Of a stretch of 64,000 bases of DNA, positions 43,305 through 55,179 are shown one piece after another (within the stretch, counting starts at the first letter, position 1; every line of letters begins with the position of its first letter). Source of the stretch: Sabethes cyaneus (taxonomy: Eukaryota > Arthropoda > Insecta > Diptera > Culicidae). The DNA is taken from positions 40,076,744 through 40,140,743 of the forward strand of contig NC_071354.1 of the NCBI RefSeq assembly GCF_943734655.1, read 5' to 3'. Under the pieces are notes generated by a model that searched no databases, had not been told where the DNA came from, and saw only the letters and a list, made by a program, of their open reading frames with translations. The position numbers and the translations under genes are program-made.

Positions 43305-44085
43305 CAGGAAAATTAAAGTCAGAAATTGATAAAATTATGTTTAAAAACCTGATTTAATCCACCTAGTAGTGAAAGGAACCTTTGTTATACGGTCTTACTT
43401 GCAATTTGAGATAGAAATCGACACAGGTGTAAACCAAACACATGAAATTTTTGGAAATTGAATAAGTCTACAAAATTTGAACCTAATAGAAGCACTTAAA
43501 AATTTTGATAATTTCTTTTCTCATGAAATTGCTGAGTAAGTTGTTACTAATGAGGGTAAGGGCAAGTAAAAGTAAGTTGTAAGATGAAATATTATTCTTT
43601 AACATATACATTGCGTAGTAAAGGTCTAGTTTATAGGTTTTTGAACTATGCATAATTTCCTGTATTGCCATTCTATTTGATTCACTACAATCAAGTTTTC
43701 TTGAATAAATTTCATCAATTTTTATGAACCTTCGGTTACTCACGTTGTTGTATTTTGTACACCATATGTAGGTTTTTGAATGCCATATTGTTATAAAGTT
43801 ACAAATCATATATTACGTATATACTAACGAATATTCTTCGGTAAACTTGTTATGAGCAAAATGTCAGAATTATTCAATGCATTAATAGTTTAAATTGTTA
43901 GGAAACAAGATTAGCATAAACCGACATCACAGAAACGAAGCAAGCAGCATATGAGGTGTACCGCAATTGGCCCCAACTGGAATTTTCTCTCGTTTCTTGA
44001 TATTGAAAAATGGTGTCTGTGTGCAGCAAAACTACCAGCAAATGTAAAATGTTTAAAATGTATCCGTCTGTTGGTAGTCGAGTAA
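43305..44085. other. Unannotated interval
   Basis: AT-rich, with no recognisable feature. Confidence 0.35.
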
Positions 44086-44089
44086 TTCG

Positions 44090-44545
44090 GGGTCAAAATC
44101 AGGGTATTGTTTATAATCAAGGTTCTACAGTTCGTAAACAAGCAAACATAGAGGTATACTATGTTCAGCAAAGTTGTGTATTTTTATTATTTATACAACT
44201 TTGTAATGCATGAAAAAGCCATACAACAATTACAAAAAGAGCTAAATTAGAAAAACTGATTTTGCAAATTCATACATAATAAATAAGATCTTTTCGTTGA
44301 AGAGATAGAAGGTTACTGTCTTCAGCAAAATTTCTTGTAATAATATGCTCTAAAACTTTGCAGAACACATCGATGTGTTATATTGAAACCGAAGGAAAAT
44401 AATTTTTTTATTTCACTTCTAGGGGGATTAATCAAAATTCAAATTCTACCAGACGATAGATCTTTCAATTTTAAGAAACTCTTCCAAAGGTTTGATAAAC
44501 TTAAAACCAAGTTTTCCTAGTCAAAACTCTAGTGCGCACGTTTTC
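44090..44545 (+). repeat. Homologue of the interior of the TA-flanked element at 19999-20817
   Basis: From about GGTCAAAATCAGGGTATT to AAAACCAAGTTTTCC this follows the 20150-20590 sequence, including GAGATAGAAGGTTACTGTCT identically. The CCGATTTTGTC termini are absent, so this copy belongs to a related family or lost its ends. Confidence 0.75.
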
Positions 44546-44559
44546 TTTGGTTTTGGGCT

Positions 44560-45372
44560 ATTGTGCACACGAGTAACTGTGTTATAAAAGTTGGCGCGAA
44601 TGTCCGAGGGTTAATATCTTTTGACCGGTAAAACCAATTATTATGAAATTTTGCATATATATTCGTGGTGTGAAAACCTCTCGTTTGATATTAAAATAAT
44701 TGGAATTAGGTTATTTATCTGAGTTAAAATCATTATAAATTATTGTTAATTTTGGTGTGGTGTATTCAATTACTCATAACTTTCAAATTAAACATCCAAT
44801 CAAAAAACCATTCAATAGTGATCTATCCGGCTATATTACCTGCCAAATGAAACTAATAGCGCGTAAATCGGTTTGGCCATCTCTGAGAAACAGGCGATCA
44901 TTTGAACCTTGTCAAAACTGGTTTTTAAGGCTAACTTTTAAACCACTTGTTTGTTTTCAATAAAAATTGGCGTGAAGTTTAGCAATAGTAAGAGCTTTTA
45001 TTCGGTACTAAGATCGATGAAATCGGTTATGTGATTCCGGAGAAAATCGTGTCACGTAATTTTCACATTTTTGCTTATAACTTTTAAACCAAAAGTCGGA
45101 CCACGAAACAATTTAATAGTGATATACTAGGTAATAATACCTTTCAAATAAAAGTTATAGCAGACGAATCGGTTCAGCCATCTCCGAGAAATAGGCGATT
45201 GAAAATTGAAGCGCACACACATACACACATACACACACACACACACGCACAGACATTGCTCATTCGTCGAACCTGATCGATTGGTATATGTGACACGGCC
45301 CTCCGGGCCTTGGATCAACTTCGTGTTTTTCGACCAATTCCTAAACCTTTGTTATATTGTATAACAAAGGTA
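44560..45372 (+). mobile_element. Non-autonomous element with CA repeat and terminal hairpin
   Basis: It ends with a CA microsatellite (about 45208-45250), then CATTGCTCATTCGTCGAACC and CGGCCCTCCGGGCCTTGGAT. A terminal hairpin CCTTTGTTATAT/TGTATAACAAAGG completes it at about 45347-45371. This arrangement is, from memory, common in mosquito dispersed repeats. The left boundary is uncertain. Confidence 0.5.
45208..45250. repeat. CA dinucleotide microsatellite
   Basis: Runs of CACACA with interspersed T and G. Confidence 0.85.
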
Positions 45373-45738
45373 AAAAGACGACTAACAACACTGTACTGCC
45401 TACCGTAACTTGATACCGACCGTGATTGTTCGAGCTTATCATCATTTAGAAGAGAAAAACAGTTTGCATTCCAGAGAGTTACCATTTCACCGTCCGGTAA
45501 GTGATTACAGATTGATCCGTTTCGAAGTCAAGTGATATTACAATTGTTTTCGATGTTAGCGCTAAGCCACGTTTCCGTGAAGATAAGTACGCTGAACTCA
45601 CGTCACAATTGTATAACACTAAGCGCAGCCGAGCGATTTTAGTCTGTAAACCTCTGACGTTCTGATAATACACAAAAGGTATGCGAACCTCAACAACGAG
45701 TACGTCAGGAAGGCACGTGAGGCTGCTTGCTGGCATAT
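45373..45738 (-). pseudogene. Jockey-like endonuclease N-terminal fragment, inverse copy
   Basis: The minus strand encodes FVYYQNVRGLQTKIARLRL, the conserved start of the endonuclease, followed by a drifted YNCDV...YLSSRKRGLAL. It matches 38860-39300 in inverse orientation over at least 350 bp. On its upstream side (45739 onward) it is cut by the CAGGGCTGTC-ended element. Confidence 0.75.
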
Positions 45739-45744
45739 CATCGC

Positions 45745-47269
45745 TAGGGCTGTCTAACCGGTAGTACCGATAGTACCGAAACCGGTACTACCGGCCAATT
45801 TTTTTGATACCGAAATACTGGTTTTGGAAACGCAAAAAATTTCCGGTATTTTCTAATCTGTTTGTTTTTTCAACTCCTTATTCGAACAAGAACTTAATTT
45901 GATAAAAGATTATAAAACTCTTAGAAAAACAACTTGGTGTTAATGCCGACGAGATTCTTCGATTACTAACAATGAAGAGGGTGAAATTGTGGGTCAAATC
46001 ATTATAGCTCTTGAACTCGTTTAAGGCACAGTAGAGTAATTTTGCTGTAAAAATGTTTCATTGTATGAGTCAGACGTCGCGTTTCAATTTATTTTTGAAC
46101 AACTTGATATTCAAAAGCCACCAAATTATTCGAAGCTCTCAAATAACGAATTTACGAAACAAGATCAGGGCCCAGACACGTCACTTACAATAGTAAATTG
46201 TTATTCAACAATGAAGTAATGAAGCTTGAGTTTCAACAGAAGCAGCGCCGCTTCGTTTCAAAACTGGCTTCAATCAGCGTCATTGAAACGATTTTCACCT
46301 CATCATGACGACCGGATTTAAAGTTTCATTTGTATTTCTCTATCAAATATTCAGAAAAAGGTCAGCATAGTCTTTGAATGCAATTGAATAGATTTTGAGT
46401 AACATTTCCTACAATTTAACGCATATTATGATTAATCTACTCAACATCGACAAATCGTCCCTGACTGTCAATCGTCGTCATTTGATATAGTCAATAGCTT
46501 CAGCTGAAGCTTGCTTGAAACGTTCTGTTCAACAAATGAAGCAAGTCGCTTCATGTATGAGGTAAGGGAAAGTTAGCTTCATTTATATGTTTCGACGATA
46601 TGCCGGACCAGAATATGGGGATCTCTGCCATTTTTGAGCATTCTTGCCATCAAAGGATCTGCTAGGAAAGAATTTGCAATATTTTCAAGTCTTTCGAGTG
46701 AAACATTGATTAAACAAGGAGATGAAATCTGCATCCCACTATCTTCGAATAGTAGGATTGATAGCAGAGAGGAGAAGGTATTTGTGAACGATGATGAAGA
46801 GGATGACGTTATGCAGGAGTTCCGGTTTGGGGATGGAGAAAAAAATTGTTGAGAGGCTGTAGGAGACCGAGGCATTAATTATGCTGGAAGCTACAATAAA
46901 AGATATTTTGTAAATAATTAAAGGCGGGTTTTCCATAAATTTGAAGAAATGAAAGGAAAATTACTGATGTGGTTAGAGCCGTTCGCCAGACATCGATGAA
47001 AGCGGAAGTTTTTTCAATTGTTGGAAGGGTTTGGATATAAAATTCGTTCTAGTAAGGGAATTAAATCGCTAAGAGTATTATATCTGCTTAAATTCTACTT
47101 TGCTAAGCAACAATACTGAAGCTAAAGTTTCAAAATAAAAAGAGTTACTGAAAAACATCGACATTTCTATTGATTTCGAATAATCTGCTAATACCGGTAT
47201 TACCGGTATTTTCTACGCCAATACCGAAATACCGGTTTTCACCAAAAGCGCCCAATACCGACAGCCCTG
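45745..47269. mobile_element. DNA transposon with CAGGGCTGTC ends, 1,525 bp (hAT-like)
   Basis: The right end in reverse complement reads CAGGGCTGTCGGTATTGGGC and the left end TAGGGCTGTCTAACCGG. CATCGC is repeated at 45739-45744 and 47270-47275. The CAGGG terminus suggests hAT, although only six of the expected eight duplicated bases are evident. Subterminal ACCGGTAxTACCGG palindromes occur at both ends. The interior has no recognisable transposase. Confidence 0.65.
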
Positions 47270-47409
47270 CATCGCACAGTGGCGCCAGTCAGAACAAAAG
47301 TGAGATAAAACTAAAAAAGGTCGTAAAATAGCATGGAACTTACATATTTTATTTATTGCTGTGAACCAAATTGGTTACTAAAAATAAAAATTTTCAAATA
47401 CAAAATCAG

Positions 47410-47530
47410 GGGGTTAGTCCCGGCGTAGTGGTTAGTATTCACGCCTCTCACACCGAGGACCCGGGTTCAAATCCCAGCCCCGCATAAGTCACGAATGACA
47501 TAAGCCGTTAAAGTGACTATAATTTAACAA
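47410..47530 (+). mobile_element. tRNA-Asp-like SINE
   Basis: The head GCGTAGTGGTTAGTATTCAC...CCGAGGACCCGGGTTCAAAT reads like a tRNA-Asp/Glu with a B box GTTCAAATC at 47465-47473. The acceptor stem is not complementary and the sequence runs on to a short body (GACATAAGCCGTTAAAGTGA) and an A-rich tail. Hence a SINE rather than a tRNA gene. Confidence 0.75.
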
Positions 47531-48095
47531 AAAAAAATACAAAATCAATAAGTAGGGTGTCTCTAAAATAATTTTCTAAGAATTGTTTTATAACTAATTG
47601 AACTATTATTTTTATTTTGTGTATTTTTTGCATTGGGATAATTAAGAGAAGTAGTGATGACCTTCTAACTCTCAATAATCCATGACGTGGCTCGAAATTA
47701 AAAATAAATTTGAAATTCAAAAATAACACTATCTTACTAGCGAATAATTTTATTTATTCACTAAAATTTGAATATCATAGAGTCACTACTGCTCTGCTGA
47801 CTTGGTACTAACCTTTAGTTGCTACAATTACAAAGCGGAATTGCCAAAACACATGGTTCTATAAAATTCAATATTTTGAGTCTTTGCGCAATTTTGCGGA
47901 TATGATTTTTAGAAAGTAGATTAAATTCTACATAAAACATGAAAAAATGACGGTTACCTTCCGTTCCCAAAAAAAAGATGCTCAACTTTGAAAATGCGAA
48001 GTCACATGTATGCCATTATTTTGAGATTTGTAGTAAATATATTTTAGAGTTCTCCAATTCTATTCTCCAGAATAGATTCTTCAAAAAGCTGGAGC
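47531..48095. other. Unannotated interval
   Basis: No recognised feature. Confidence 0.35.
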
Positions 48096-48097
48096 AT

Positions 48098-48128
48098 TCC
48101 TTCTTCTTCTTCTTCTTCTTTTTCTTCA
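48098..48128. repeat. TTC/GAA microsatellite at the RTE 3' end
   Basis: TTC triplets on the plus strand, directly after the minus-strand RTE coding end. RTE elements commonly end in a short tandem repeat. Confidence 0.75.
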
Positions 48129-49948
48129 GCAGCATAGAGCCGGGGTGGCTCGTGCTGTTTCAAGCACTCGTCTCCATTCAACTCGGTCTTGGGCCACTTG
48201 TCGCCAATTTTCATAGTCGTCTCAGAAGTCGCAAATCGCTTTCGACCTGTTGCTGGTGCCGGTGGGGTTGTTGAAGAGCACTATTTTCGTCGCACTGTCG
48301 TCCGGCATCCTTACGACGTGTCCGGCCCACCGTAGCCTGCTAACTTTCGTTAGATGTACGATGGGAGACTCCCCAAGCAGTGCCTGTAGCTCGTGATTCA
48401 TACGCCTCTGCCACTCTCCGCTTTCAGTTTGTACTCCGCCAAATAACGTCCGCTGCACTTTCCGCTCGAACACGGCAAGGGCGCGTATGTCCTCCGTGAG
48501 CAGCGTCACGGCTTCAAGTCCATAAAGAACTACCGGTCTAATAAGAGTTTTGTACATTGTTAGCTTCGTGCGGTGGCGTACGCTTCCTGATCGTAGCGTT
48601 TTACGAAGGGTAAAGTAACCCGATTTCCCGCTTGGATGCGCCGCTGGATCTCCTTACTAGTGTTGTTGTACGCGGTCACCAGCGATCCCAAATACACGAA
48701 CACCCCAGCTAGCACCAACTCGTATATCAATGTACGAAAACTATCGTAAATATCTCCTAACAAACTCGAAATCGTAACTAAAGCTGGATAAAGTGGGATC
48801 AAGTTGATTTTCTGTCGTATATAATGATAATGACTGACATACATACGATTTTCAGCACAAAATCGTAGAGTAGTACGGAGCGACTCGCGCTTAATCGGAT
48901 ATTATCGTATATAAATACTTATATAGTCGTAACGTTCAAAATTATTCGTAATCACGTATATCGCCTCCAAAATAGTACGGATATGCCAATTTTGCGCATG
49001 AAATACGATTTATTTAGCATGTATATTTGTACGTAATGCTGATTTTTACCCTTTTTATACATATGAAAATGCTAGCTGGGACCTCTCCAGTTCTAGTCGT
49101 CGTCGTCAACGGTTACCGTCCGTGGGAGGCGCGCGTTTGTTTCCTTTGAGCCACTTCCTTTCATGTATTTGGTCTTCGACGCATTTATTTTTAGCCCAAT
49201 TCTCCTGGACTCCGCTTTCAGTCTGGCGTAGATTGCCTCCGCCGTCGCAAAGTTCCTGGCTATGATATCGAAGTAATTTGCAAAGCCTAGAAGTTGGCTA
49301 CTCTTGGTAAAAATCGTGCCTCTCGTTTCGATGCCCGCTCGTCGGATCACCCCCTCAAGAGCGATGTTGAACAGCATGCAGGATAGACCGTCACCTTGTC
49401 TCAACCCTCGTCGCGTCTCGAAGGGACTCGAGAGTGTCCCAGAGATGCGTACAAAACACATCACTCGATCCAATGTAGCTCTGATCAGTCGCGTCAGTTT
49501 GTCCGGAAAACCGTATTCGTGCATTATCTGCCATAGCTTGTCTCGATCGACTGTATCGTATGCTGCTTTGAAATCAATAAAGATGTGATGGGTGGGCACG
49601 TTGTACTCCCGGCATTTCTGCAATATCTGTCGGATGGTAAAAATTTGGTCCGTAGTTGCGCGAGCCCCCATGAAACCCGCCATAATTCCCTTCGAAACCT
49701 TGTGCTATCGGTGACAACCGGCGTAACAGGATCTGGGAGAGTACTTTGTAGGCGGCGTTTACCAGCGTTATACCACGATAGTTGCAGCAGTCTAGCCGAT
49801 CACCCTTTTTGTAGATGGGACAAACCATTCCTTCCATCCATTCCTCCGGTAGTTTGACTTCTTGGAGATCAGGTGCTAGGGCATTACTATCTAGGAGCAT
49901 TCCTAGCGCTCTGAAATTTTGGAATTTAGTTATTTGGTCTGTATACAT
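48129..49948 (-). mobile_element. RTE-clade retrotransposon, antisense copy split by a MITE
   Basis: Minus-strand motifs in order from 49880: EEWMEGMVCPIYKKGDRLDC, NYRGITLVNAAYKVLSQILL, (frameshift) TTDQIFTIRQIL, HHIFIDFKAAYDTVDRDKLW, RRGLRQGDGLSCMLFNIALE, GFANYFDIIA (family form GFADD.DIIA), RIGLKINASKTKYM. After the MITE come FVYLGSLVTA, QRRIQAGNR, MYKTLIRPVVLYGLEA and RLRWAGHVVRMPDD. The catalytic DD reads NY, so the enzyme would be dead even without the other breaks. The 5' half with the endonuclease is missing. Same family as 18065-18605. Confidence 0.9.
48704..49080. mobile_element. CCCAGCTAGCA-ended MITE inserted in RTE, 377 bp
   Basis: Ends CCCAGCTAGCACC and, in reverse complement, CCCAGCTAGCATT. 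AC lies on both outer sides (48702-48703 and 49081-49082). The interior is rich in TCGTATAT-type words. Removing it rejoins the RTE region between the TKYM...VTVDDDD part and FVYLGSL. Confidence 0.85.
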
Positions 49949-50200
49949 TCTTACAAAAATAATGTTTCATGAAAAACTTCAACTCCATTTTGGGTGTTTT
50001 GTCCCATTTTTCCACTGTGCATCGGTGCCAAAGTGGTTTGTATTTGGTGCATATTATGATGTAATTCCACAAGACATTAGTGTGAATTCTTAAGCCGTGA
50101 GTCATTTTGCTCATTTTGGAGATTGAATTTCCTTATAGGCTCTTCGCTCCGAACAGGGACCTTGTAGAATTTGACACCTGGGGTTTGATAGATATCAGCT
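49949..50200. other. Unannotated interval
   Basis: Between the RTE fragment and the MITE; nothing recognised. Confidence 0.35.
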
Positions 50201-50201
50201 T

Positions 50202-50471
50202 CCCAAGTAGCACACTTTTGTCATTTCTGGTTGACGCAACCTATTTGTGACTGAAATTAGTCCGTAACTAGTTTATACCAACTGTGCTGCTTTGGCTTTG
50301 CACAAGTTTTATCGTCGAGCAAGATAGATCCATTGCGTTTTGTCAGTATCTGGTTGTACAGTTTCCCTACTAGCACGCTTGTTACAAAGTAGTTGTGCTA
50401 ACCGAATTATAACTAATTTCAGTCGTAATATAGTTGCTTCAACTAAATGGACCTAAAGTGTGCTAATTGGG
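50202..50471. mobile_element. CCCAAGTAG-ended MITE, 270 bp
   Basis: Left end CCCAAGTAGCACACTTT. Right end in reverse complement CCCAATTAGCACACTTT. The inverted match continues past GACTGAAATTAGT, giving arms of about 70 bp. TT on both outer sides. It lies just 5' of the LOA-like ORF1. Confidence 0.85.
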
Positions 50472-50570
50472 TTATGAGCCTGGTCTTTGGCGACTGATTG
50501 TTCTTTGAGCTTCTGTTCCAAGCTGGTAAAGGACTGTTGATTTTCTTCCCAGCAGAGTACAACCATCGCA

Positions 50571-51340
50571 ATGGAAAACGTTACAAAAACGATCGATGGG
50601 GCAACCAACGACCCCCAAGAGTCGGTGATAAATACTGGAGTAGGTGTACAGGTGGCGCACAATGGTAGATCGGAAGTGCGTAGTCCGATCGGCACGGACG
50701 ATACTGGCGGAGTGATGGACTCTGAGATGGAAGAGGACTTTAACCTCGGCAGCATGAGGACTCTCGGCTTCATCCCTAATCCTGAATTCACCAATAGGGA
50801 ATGCGGAGAGTGACGCGGATAACCTTCCCGATCCGGTGACGCTACCTGAAGTTAAGGGGCAACCTGAGACTACCGGAGATTTGAACAAGCGTCTCTGCAA
50901 TGCGCAACAGCGACGGCAGAAATGGTATCGTAGGGCTACTCAAAGGAGAAAGCGGAGTTCTTCGGCATTAAAACCACCCTCGGGGTGCACATACAGGGAA
51001 ATAGTGGATGCTTTCAGCGTAGCCATAACTACGGCTGATTATCCCGTTTTCCTACTCACTACAGATCAGCTCCAGACTGTCCGCGCCGTTTTTCTGGATC
51101 GTATAGGTGACCAGGAGATTCCAGGCACTAGGCCCAAGTTCAGGAGCTGCCACTTCAAGAACGGCTACTTGATACTGGCCTGCTCTGACCAGAACACGAT
51201 CAAATGGCTGGAGCAAACGGCATCTACTCTCGTCTCGTGGTAAGGGGCACAACTACGGGCCTACGACACGAAGGATCTGCTGAAGGCTCACACCTTCATA
51301 GAGTACTTTCAGGACAGTGTCGGCACCATGTACGAGAGAA
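50571..51340 (+). pseudogene. LOA-like retrotransposon ORF1 (DUF4780-type)
   Basis: ATG at 50571 opens an acidic N-terminal region. A one-base shift near 50800 moves the frame to NAESDADNLPDPV. A basic segment follows (QRRQKWYRRATQRRKRSS), then the DUF4780-like domain: TTDQLQTVRAVFLDRI, RPKFRSCHFKNGYLILAC and TIKWLEQTASTLVSW. A stop replaces the next codon, after which GAQLRAYDTKDLLKAH continues the domain. Such ORF1 proteins occur in LOA-clade elements and probably bind the element RNA. RT of a similar clade lies at 52825, so the two may be ends of one deleted element. Confidence 0.75.
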
Positions 51341-51344
51341 TTTT

Positions 51345-52820
51345 ATATTTATAATATTTCTTATAATACTTAGAATCTAACATACTCTAACTACTGAAAA
51401 GTTGTAGTGAAAAAGTTATTGCTGCAACATGTAAACTTGCTGCTTCCAATCTGAATATTGTCAAGGCAATTGCAATATGAAGTTTGAACCAAGGTTTGAA
51501 CTATTTTGATAATATATAGACCTCTTATTAAATCTTAAATCTTTGAAAACGTCTAGTCTACAAGAGTAGTCAAACATTACCTAACTATTCTGCTGACATT
51601 AACTATATTTAAATATTGTACTTTAGAAAAATGCCATTAAATTTACCGCCTTCAATCTTTGATAGTAATTATTAAATTGTTTATACCTTCAACATTTTGC
51701 AAGCTTAAGGACTTATGTATATGATTTTCATGCATAAAAATTGGTTAGATACTTATATCGTTAAGTATTAGATTACGAATTAGAAATTAGATAACGTTTT
51801 TCGGTAAAGTATAGGTTAAAAAATACTTTTAGTACAGTTGACAGGAAGCAAGACCTTTCCAAAACTTTTCTAAAGCAAACCAAAACATTGTACATCATTC
51901 AAACTTATCGCTATGCTGTTTATGAGTATCTTAAACGAAATACTTATTTAAAAAAAATTAAAATAAATCTTATTCAACACCTTTCCCATTCATTTTGGCC
52001 TGGCTGTAAGGCCATGTGTGCCCCCCAGATCACTAATACAATTACACATAGGCAAAAGCCCTATTGTCAAGTCGCTTACAAGGAGAACCATCATGTTATA
52101 GTGCTCACAAGAGAAACTTAATGTAAACTCCGCCAAAGCAGTTGTTATACTCAGTAATGTTAAAAACTCGAAATCTCAAAACACATCAAAAATCAAAATC
52201 AACTGTGAATCATGTCAACTTGATCCTATGCAGAAAAAACTCACGCGTGAGTTTTTCTGTTTTCATAGCAAGAAGCACAAAACTCACACATTTTTCTTCC
52301 CGCTTGATCATATTCTGCTTTGCTTCAACTGCTACCCGGAGCTATACACCTATACATACAAATTCGTTGTTGAACAGCATAGGTATTCTCTTGTGCGATA
52401 CGTAACTGTAGCTGAACGTAAGAGAATGAATCTCTAAATAAATCATAAAGTTAAACTAAAACACACATTTAAACTACATGTTTATCTAATTCTTATTAGG
52501 CTTTTTACTTTCTAGTAAAGAAAATGTCGATTCTCGCGAAGGAAAAATGTAAATTCTTCCAATTTGGTTGCCATCTTCATTCATGAATGTGTGCTAGCTT
52601 TTTTCGCAGCTGATATTTTCTCTGGCGGTTAATTCTCTTTCGCTCTCTGGTTCGTTGTATGAAATGCCAGCTGTGGAAGAAGTAAGCAAAATGCTCACAG
52701 CTGATTTTGGTTCACATCGCATAGCATCGCATATAATAGCGAGAGAAATTCATATGTGAGTTCGGCGTTTCTGATCAAAGATGAAATTTCTTGTGCTTGA
52801 AATCTCATTGAGTTTTTTGC
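51345..52820. other. Unannotated AT-rich interval with a palindrome
   Basis: Contains the palindrome at 52231-52259. Short open frames around 52000-52437 are weakly reminiscent of a retroelement gag, but no Cys knuckle is clear. Confidence 0.35.
52231..52259. repeat. Near-perfect palindrome around ACGCGT
   Basis: AAAAACTCACGCGTGAGTTTTT is fully self-complementary (52235-52256) and extends to CAG/CTG with one bulged base. Confidence 0.8.
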
Positions 52821-52824
52821 TGCT

Positions 52825-53400
52825 ATGAATTTTTCAACACTGGTTATACTATTCACCAGGCGAAGGAAACATACCGTAACTCCCCCTATACTGAATGGTG
52901 TAAGACTGACCTTCAGTAATGAAATCAAACACTACGGAATAATTCTCGATAAAAAACAGAACTGGGCTGCCCACCTAGATTATGCTGTTAAGAAAGCAAC
53001 TTCGGCTATCTGGGCATACAGCCCACTGTTTGGCAAAATCTGGGGATTGAAACCTTAACTAGCCTTTTAGTCATATGCTACTATTGCACGTCTAGGATAA
53101 CCTATGCTGCAGTCGTGTGGTGGCCAAAGGTGAATGAGGTGACAGCCCAAGCCAAACTAAACAAAGTTCAGCGCCTGGCCTGTCTTTCAGTGCCATGCGT
53201 TCAACACCTACTGCAGCCAAGGAGGTAATGCTATGCTTACTGCTATGCTATGCTAAGAAGGAAGCAGAGCTCGGCGCACTACAGTTGCAAAGGACTAAAA
53301 CTGTACTAGAAGGTGACCAAATCGATCATCTTCGCATGCTTCGGGAGTTCAATCTGACACCCTTAGTAATTTCAGTCTCCGACTGCATGAATTTATTCTA
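52825..53400 (+). pseudogene. LOA/R1-like RT C-terminal fragment
   Basis: The plus strand encodes TRRRKHTVTPPILNGVRLTF, then IKHYGIILDKKQNW, KKATSAIWAYSPLFGKIWGLKP. After a frame change it reads RITYAAVVWWPKVNE, LNKVQRLACLS, MRSTPTAAKEVML and EFNLTPLVISVSDCM. This is the thumb and connection region before RNase H in LOA/R1-type elements. Two frame changes break it. Confidence 0.8.
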
Positions 53401-53401
53401 C

Positions 53402-53480
53402 AGTCTCCCCACATAGCATATTTTCGTGGATTTCAAGGTAGCGTATGATACAATTGAACGTGAACAGCTATGACACAGGT
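53402..53480 (+). pseudogene. Short RTE-clade RT fragment
   Basis: FVDFKVAYDTIEREQL is the DFKAAYD motif of the RTE RT. It abuts the LOA-like fragment with no gap, implying an insertion or deletion junction near 53400. Confidence 0.65.
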
Positions 53481-54960
53481 ACCCTGGAATAAGCGATATG
53501 CTAAGTGTGCTTTTCGGAGATACCCTCGAATCTCTTCGAAGCGCGTGAGAACATACGGCTTCAAATATCATTTCACAAATCTCACTATTTATACCGGAAA
53601 GCATTTAGCTTCACAACATACACGAGGCATCACGACTTAACGAGATCATTAAAAAACCTTTAAATTGTAATTTAAATTGTCACACGGACCAGGTCGGGTC
53701 CTTGGGCTCTTGAAGGGCCAGCCACCTTTATTTTAGCATAGTTACTGGAAACATGCGTTCAGTGAAAATAAATAAAATTTATATAATACAGTTCAATTTG
53801 TGGCAGTATGAAATTTGCCGGATCAGCTAGTAATAAATAAAACCAAACAAACACTCACGTATACTTTGGTTCGTTTTGCTGTTCCCATTCCATCCATCGT
53901 TCAGTTAACTAACCTGCTCCAATAACCAATGGACAGCAAATCGAACGAAATCTCTTAGCCGAAGTGGTAAACAAAATATTTATCTAAATAAATCATAACG
54001 CAGGACAAAATATCCGTCCCGATTCCGGAAAAACCATAAATAATGAACTGTGATGGCAGTGAGGTGGCAGCAGCGGCGGCTGCACAAGGATAAACGAACG
54101 AACAGTGCCTGTCAGTTGCCGACGTTGTCGCACGTTCGTCTCGGTCTAAGGCAGAGAAAGGTTAGGTTACTTTCGTTCGAGCTCAGTCAGTATGCACGAA
54201 GAAGCACAACAAAAAACCGGCCTCTGACATATTTTTATATCAATACACTGCAGAAGAAAGCAAACGAGGCGAACATTTATCCCTCCCAGGGAAATGGTCT
54301 GCGTTTGGTCTGCGAATTGTACGAGTGTTCCGGCAGTATGGTTGGCAATAATGTTCGACTGAAATCTGTTGTTGTTGATGATGGCGGAAAGACTAATGTG
54401 GATGTGGCTTGGAAGGAAGAACGGAACCAGTGGAGAATGTTGCGTGATCAAATATTTATGATACTTCCTGCCACCCAATATCATCCCTTTAGGGCTCCTG
54501 CCGGAGAGACTTTATGAGGTGAACTTGCCGCCCTCCGGTAAGGAGGTCATTCATGATATTTCAAATTATTTTTTTATATCCTGCTAAAGCAAACTGATTG
54601 AAAGAAGCCATTCGTTTCGTACGGATGTATCAATCTTTGATTTTTTTGTTGTTCGAATTATGAGACTGGCTACAGGCCGGATTGGATTGATGGAGCTATT
54701 CCGAACGAAGGAAGATTAGTTTTACCGTAAAATTGTGCAGGCTCAAGAGTAATTTGTGCTCGTCAAAGTGACATACTTGTCTGTATAGTCTTCTGTTTAG
54801 TTCTGAGAGTTTCAATCAGATAAGAATTGGGATTATTTCACTCTTTTAAAATTTCATGAATCCGAATTTTAATCAATTTCTCTGGAACTTTTGATATTAG
54901 TCCAGCTATAACATCAATGAAAGAATTCAATAGCACAACTCACAGTTCCACACGTAATAC
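53481..54960. other. Unannotated interval
   Basis: An open frame at 54050-54517 (155 residues) has no recognised motif and overlaps an antisense frame of similar length. I do not call it a gene. Confidence 0.4.
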
Positions 54961-55179
54961 CACTAGCGTGCCCAGGCATAAACACAAGCTGGGGTATCCG
55001 ACCTTTCAGAAGAATATTTTGGCCTGGAAAAATGGAGTAATCGTATAATGGCGAATATATCCATTGCTTATAACAAAAACTCCGACCGAATTTAAATTGT
55101 AGTTGAGATTGGACTTTAATCAGAGTTTAAATTAGACACGAAGTTAGAAATGACATTTTTGTATTACACCCTCACTCTT

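Noticed and set aside
47410..47480. Functional tRNA-Asp or tRNA-Glu gene
   Set aside because: The tRNA-like head lacks a paired acceptor stem and runs into a SINE body with an A-rich tail.
52000..52437. Retroelement gag-like zinc knuckle
   Set aside because: Scattered Cys codons across frames, with no complete CCHC motif in one frame.
54050..54517. 155-residue open frame
   Set aside because: No recognised domain, with an antisense open frame over much of its length and no supporting splice or promoter signal.
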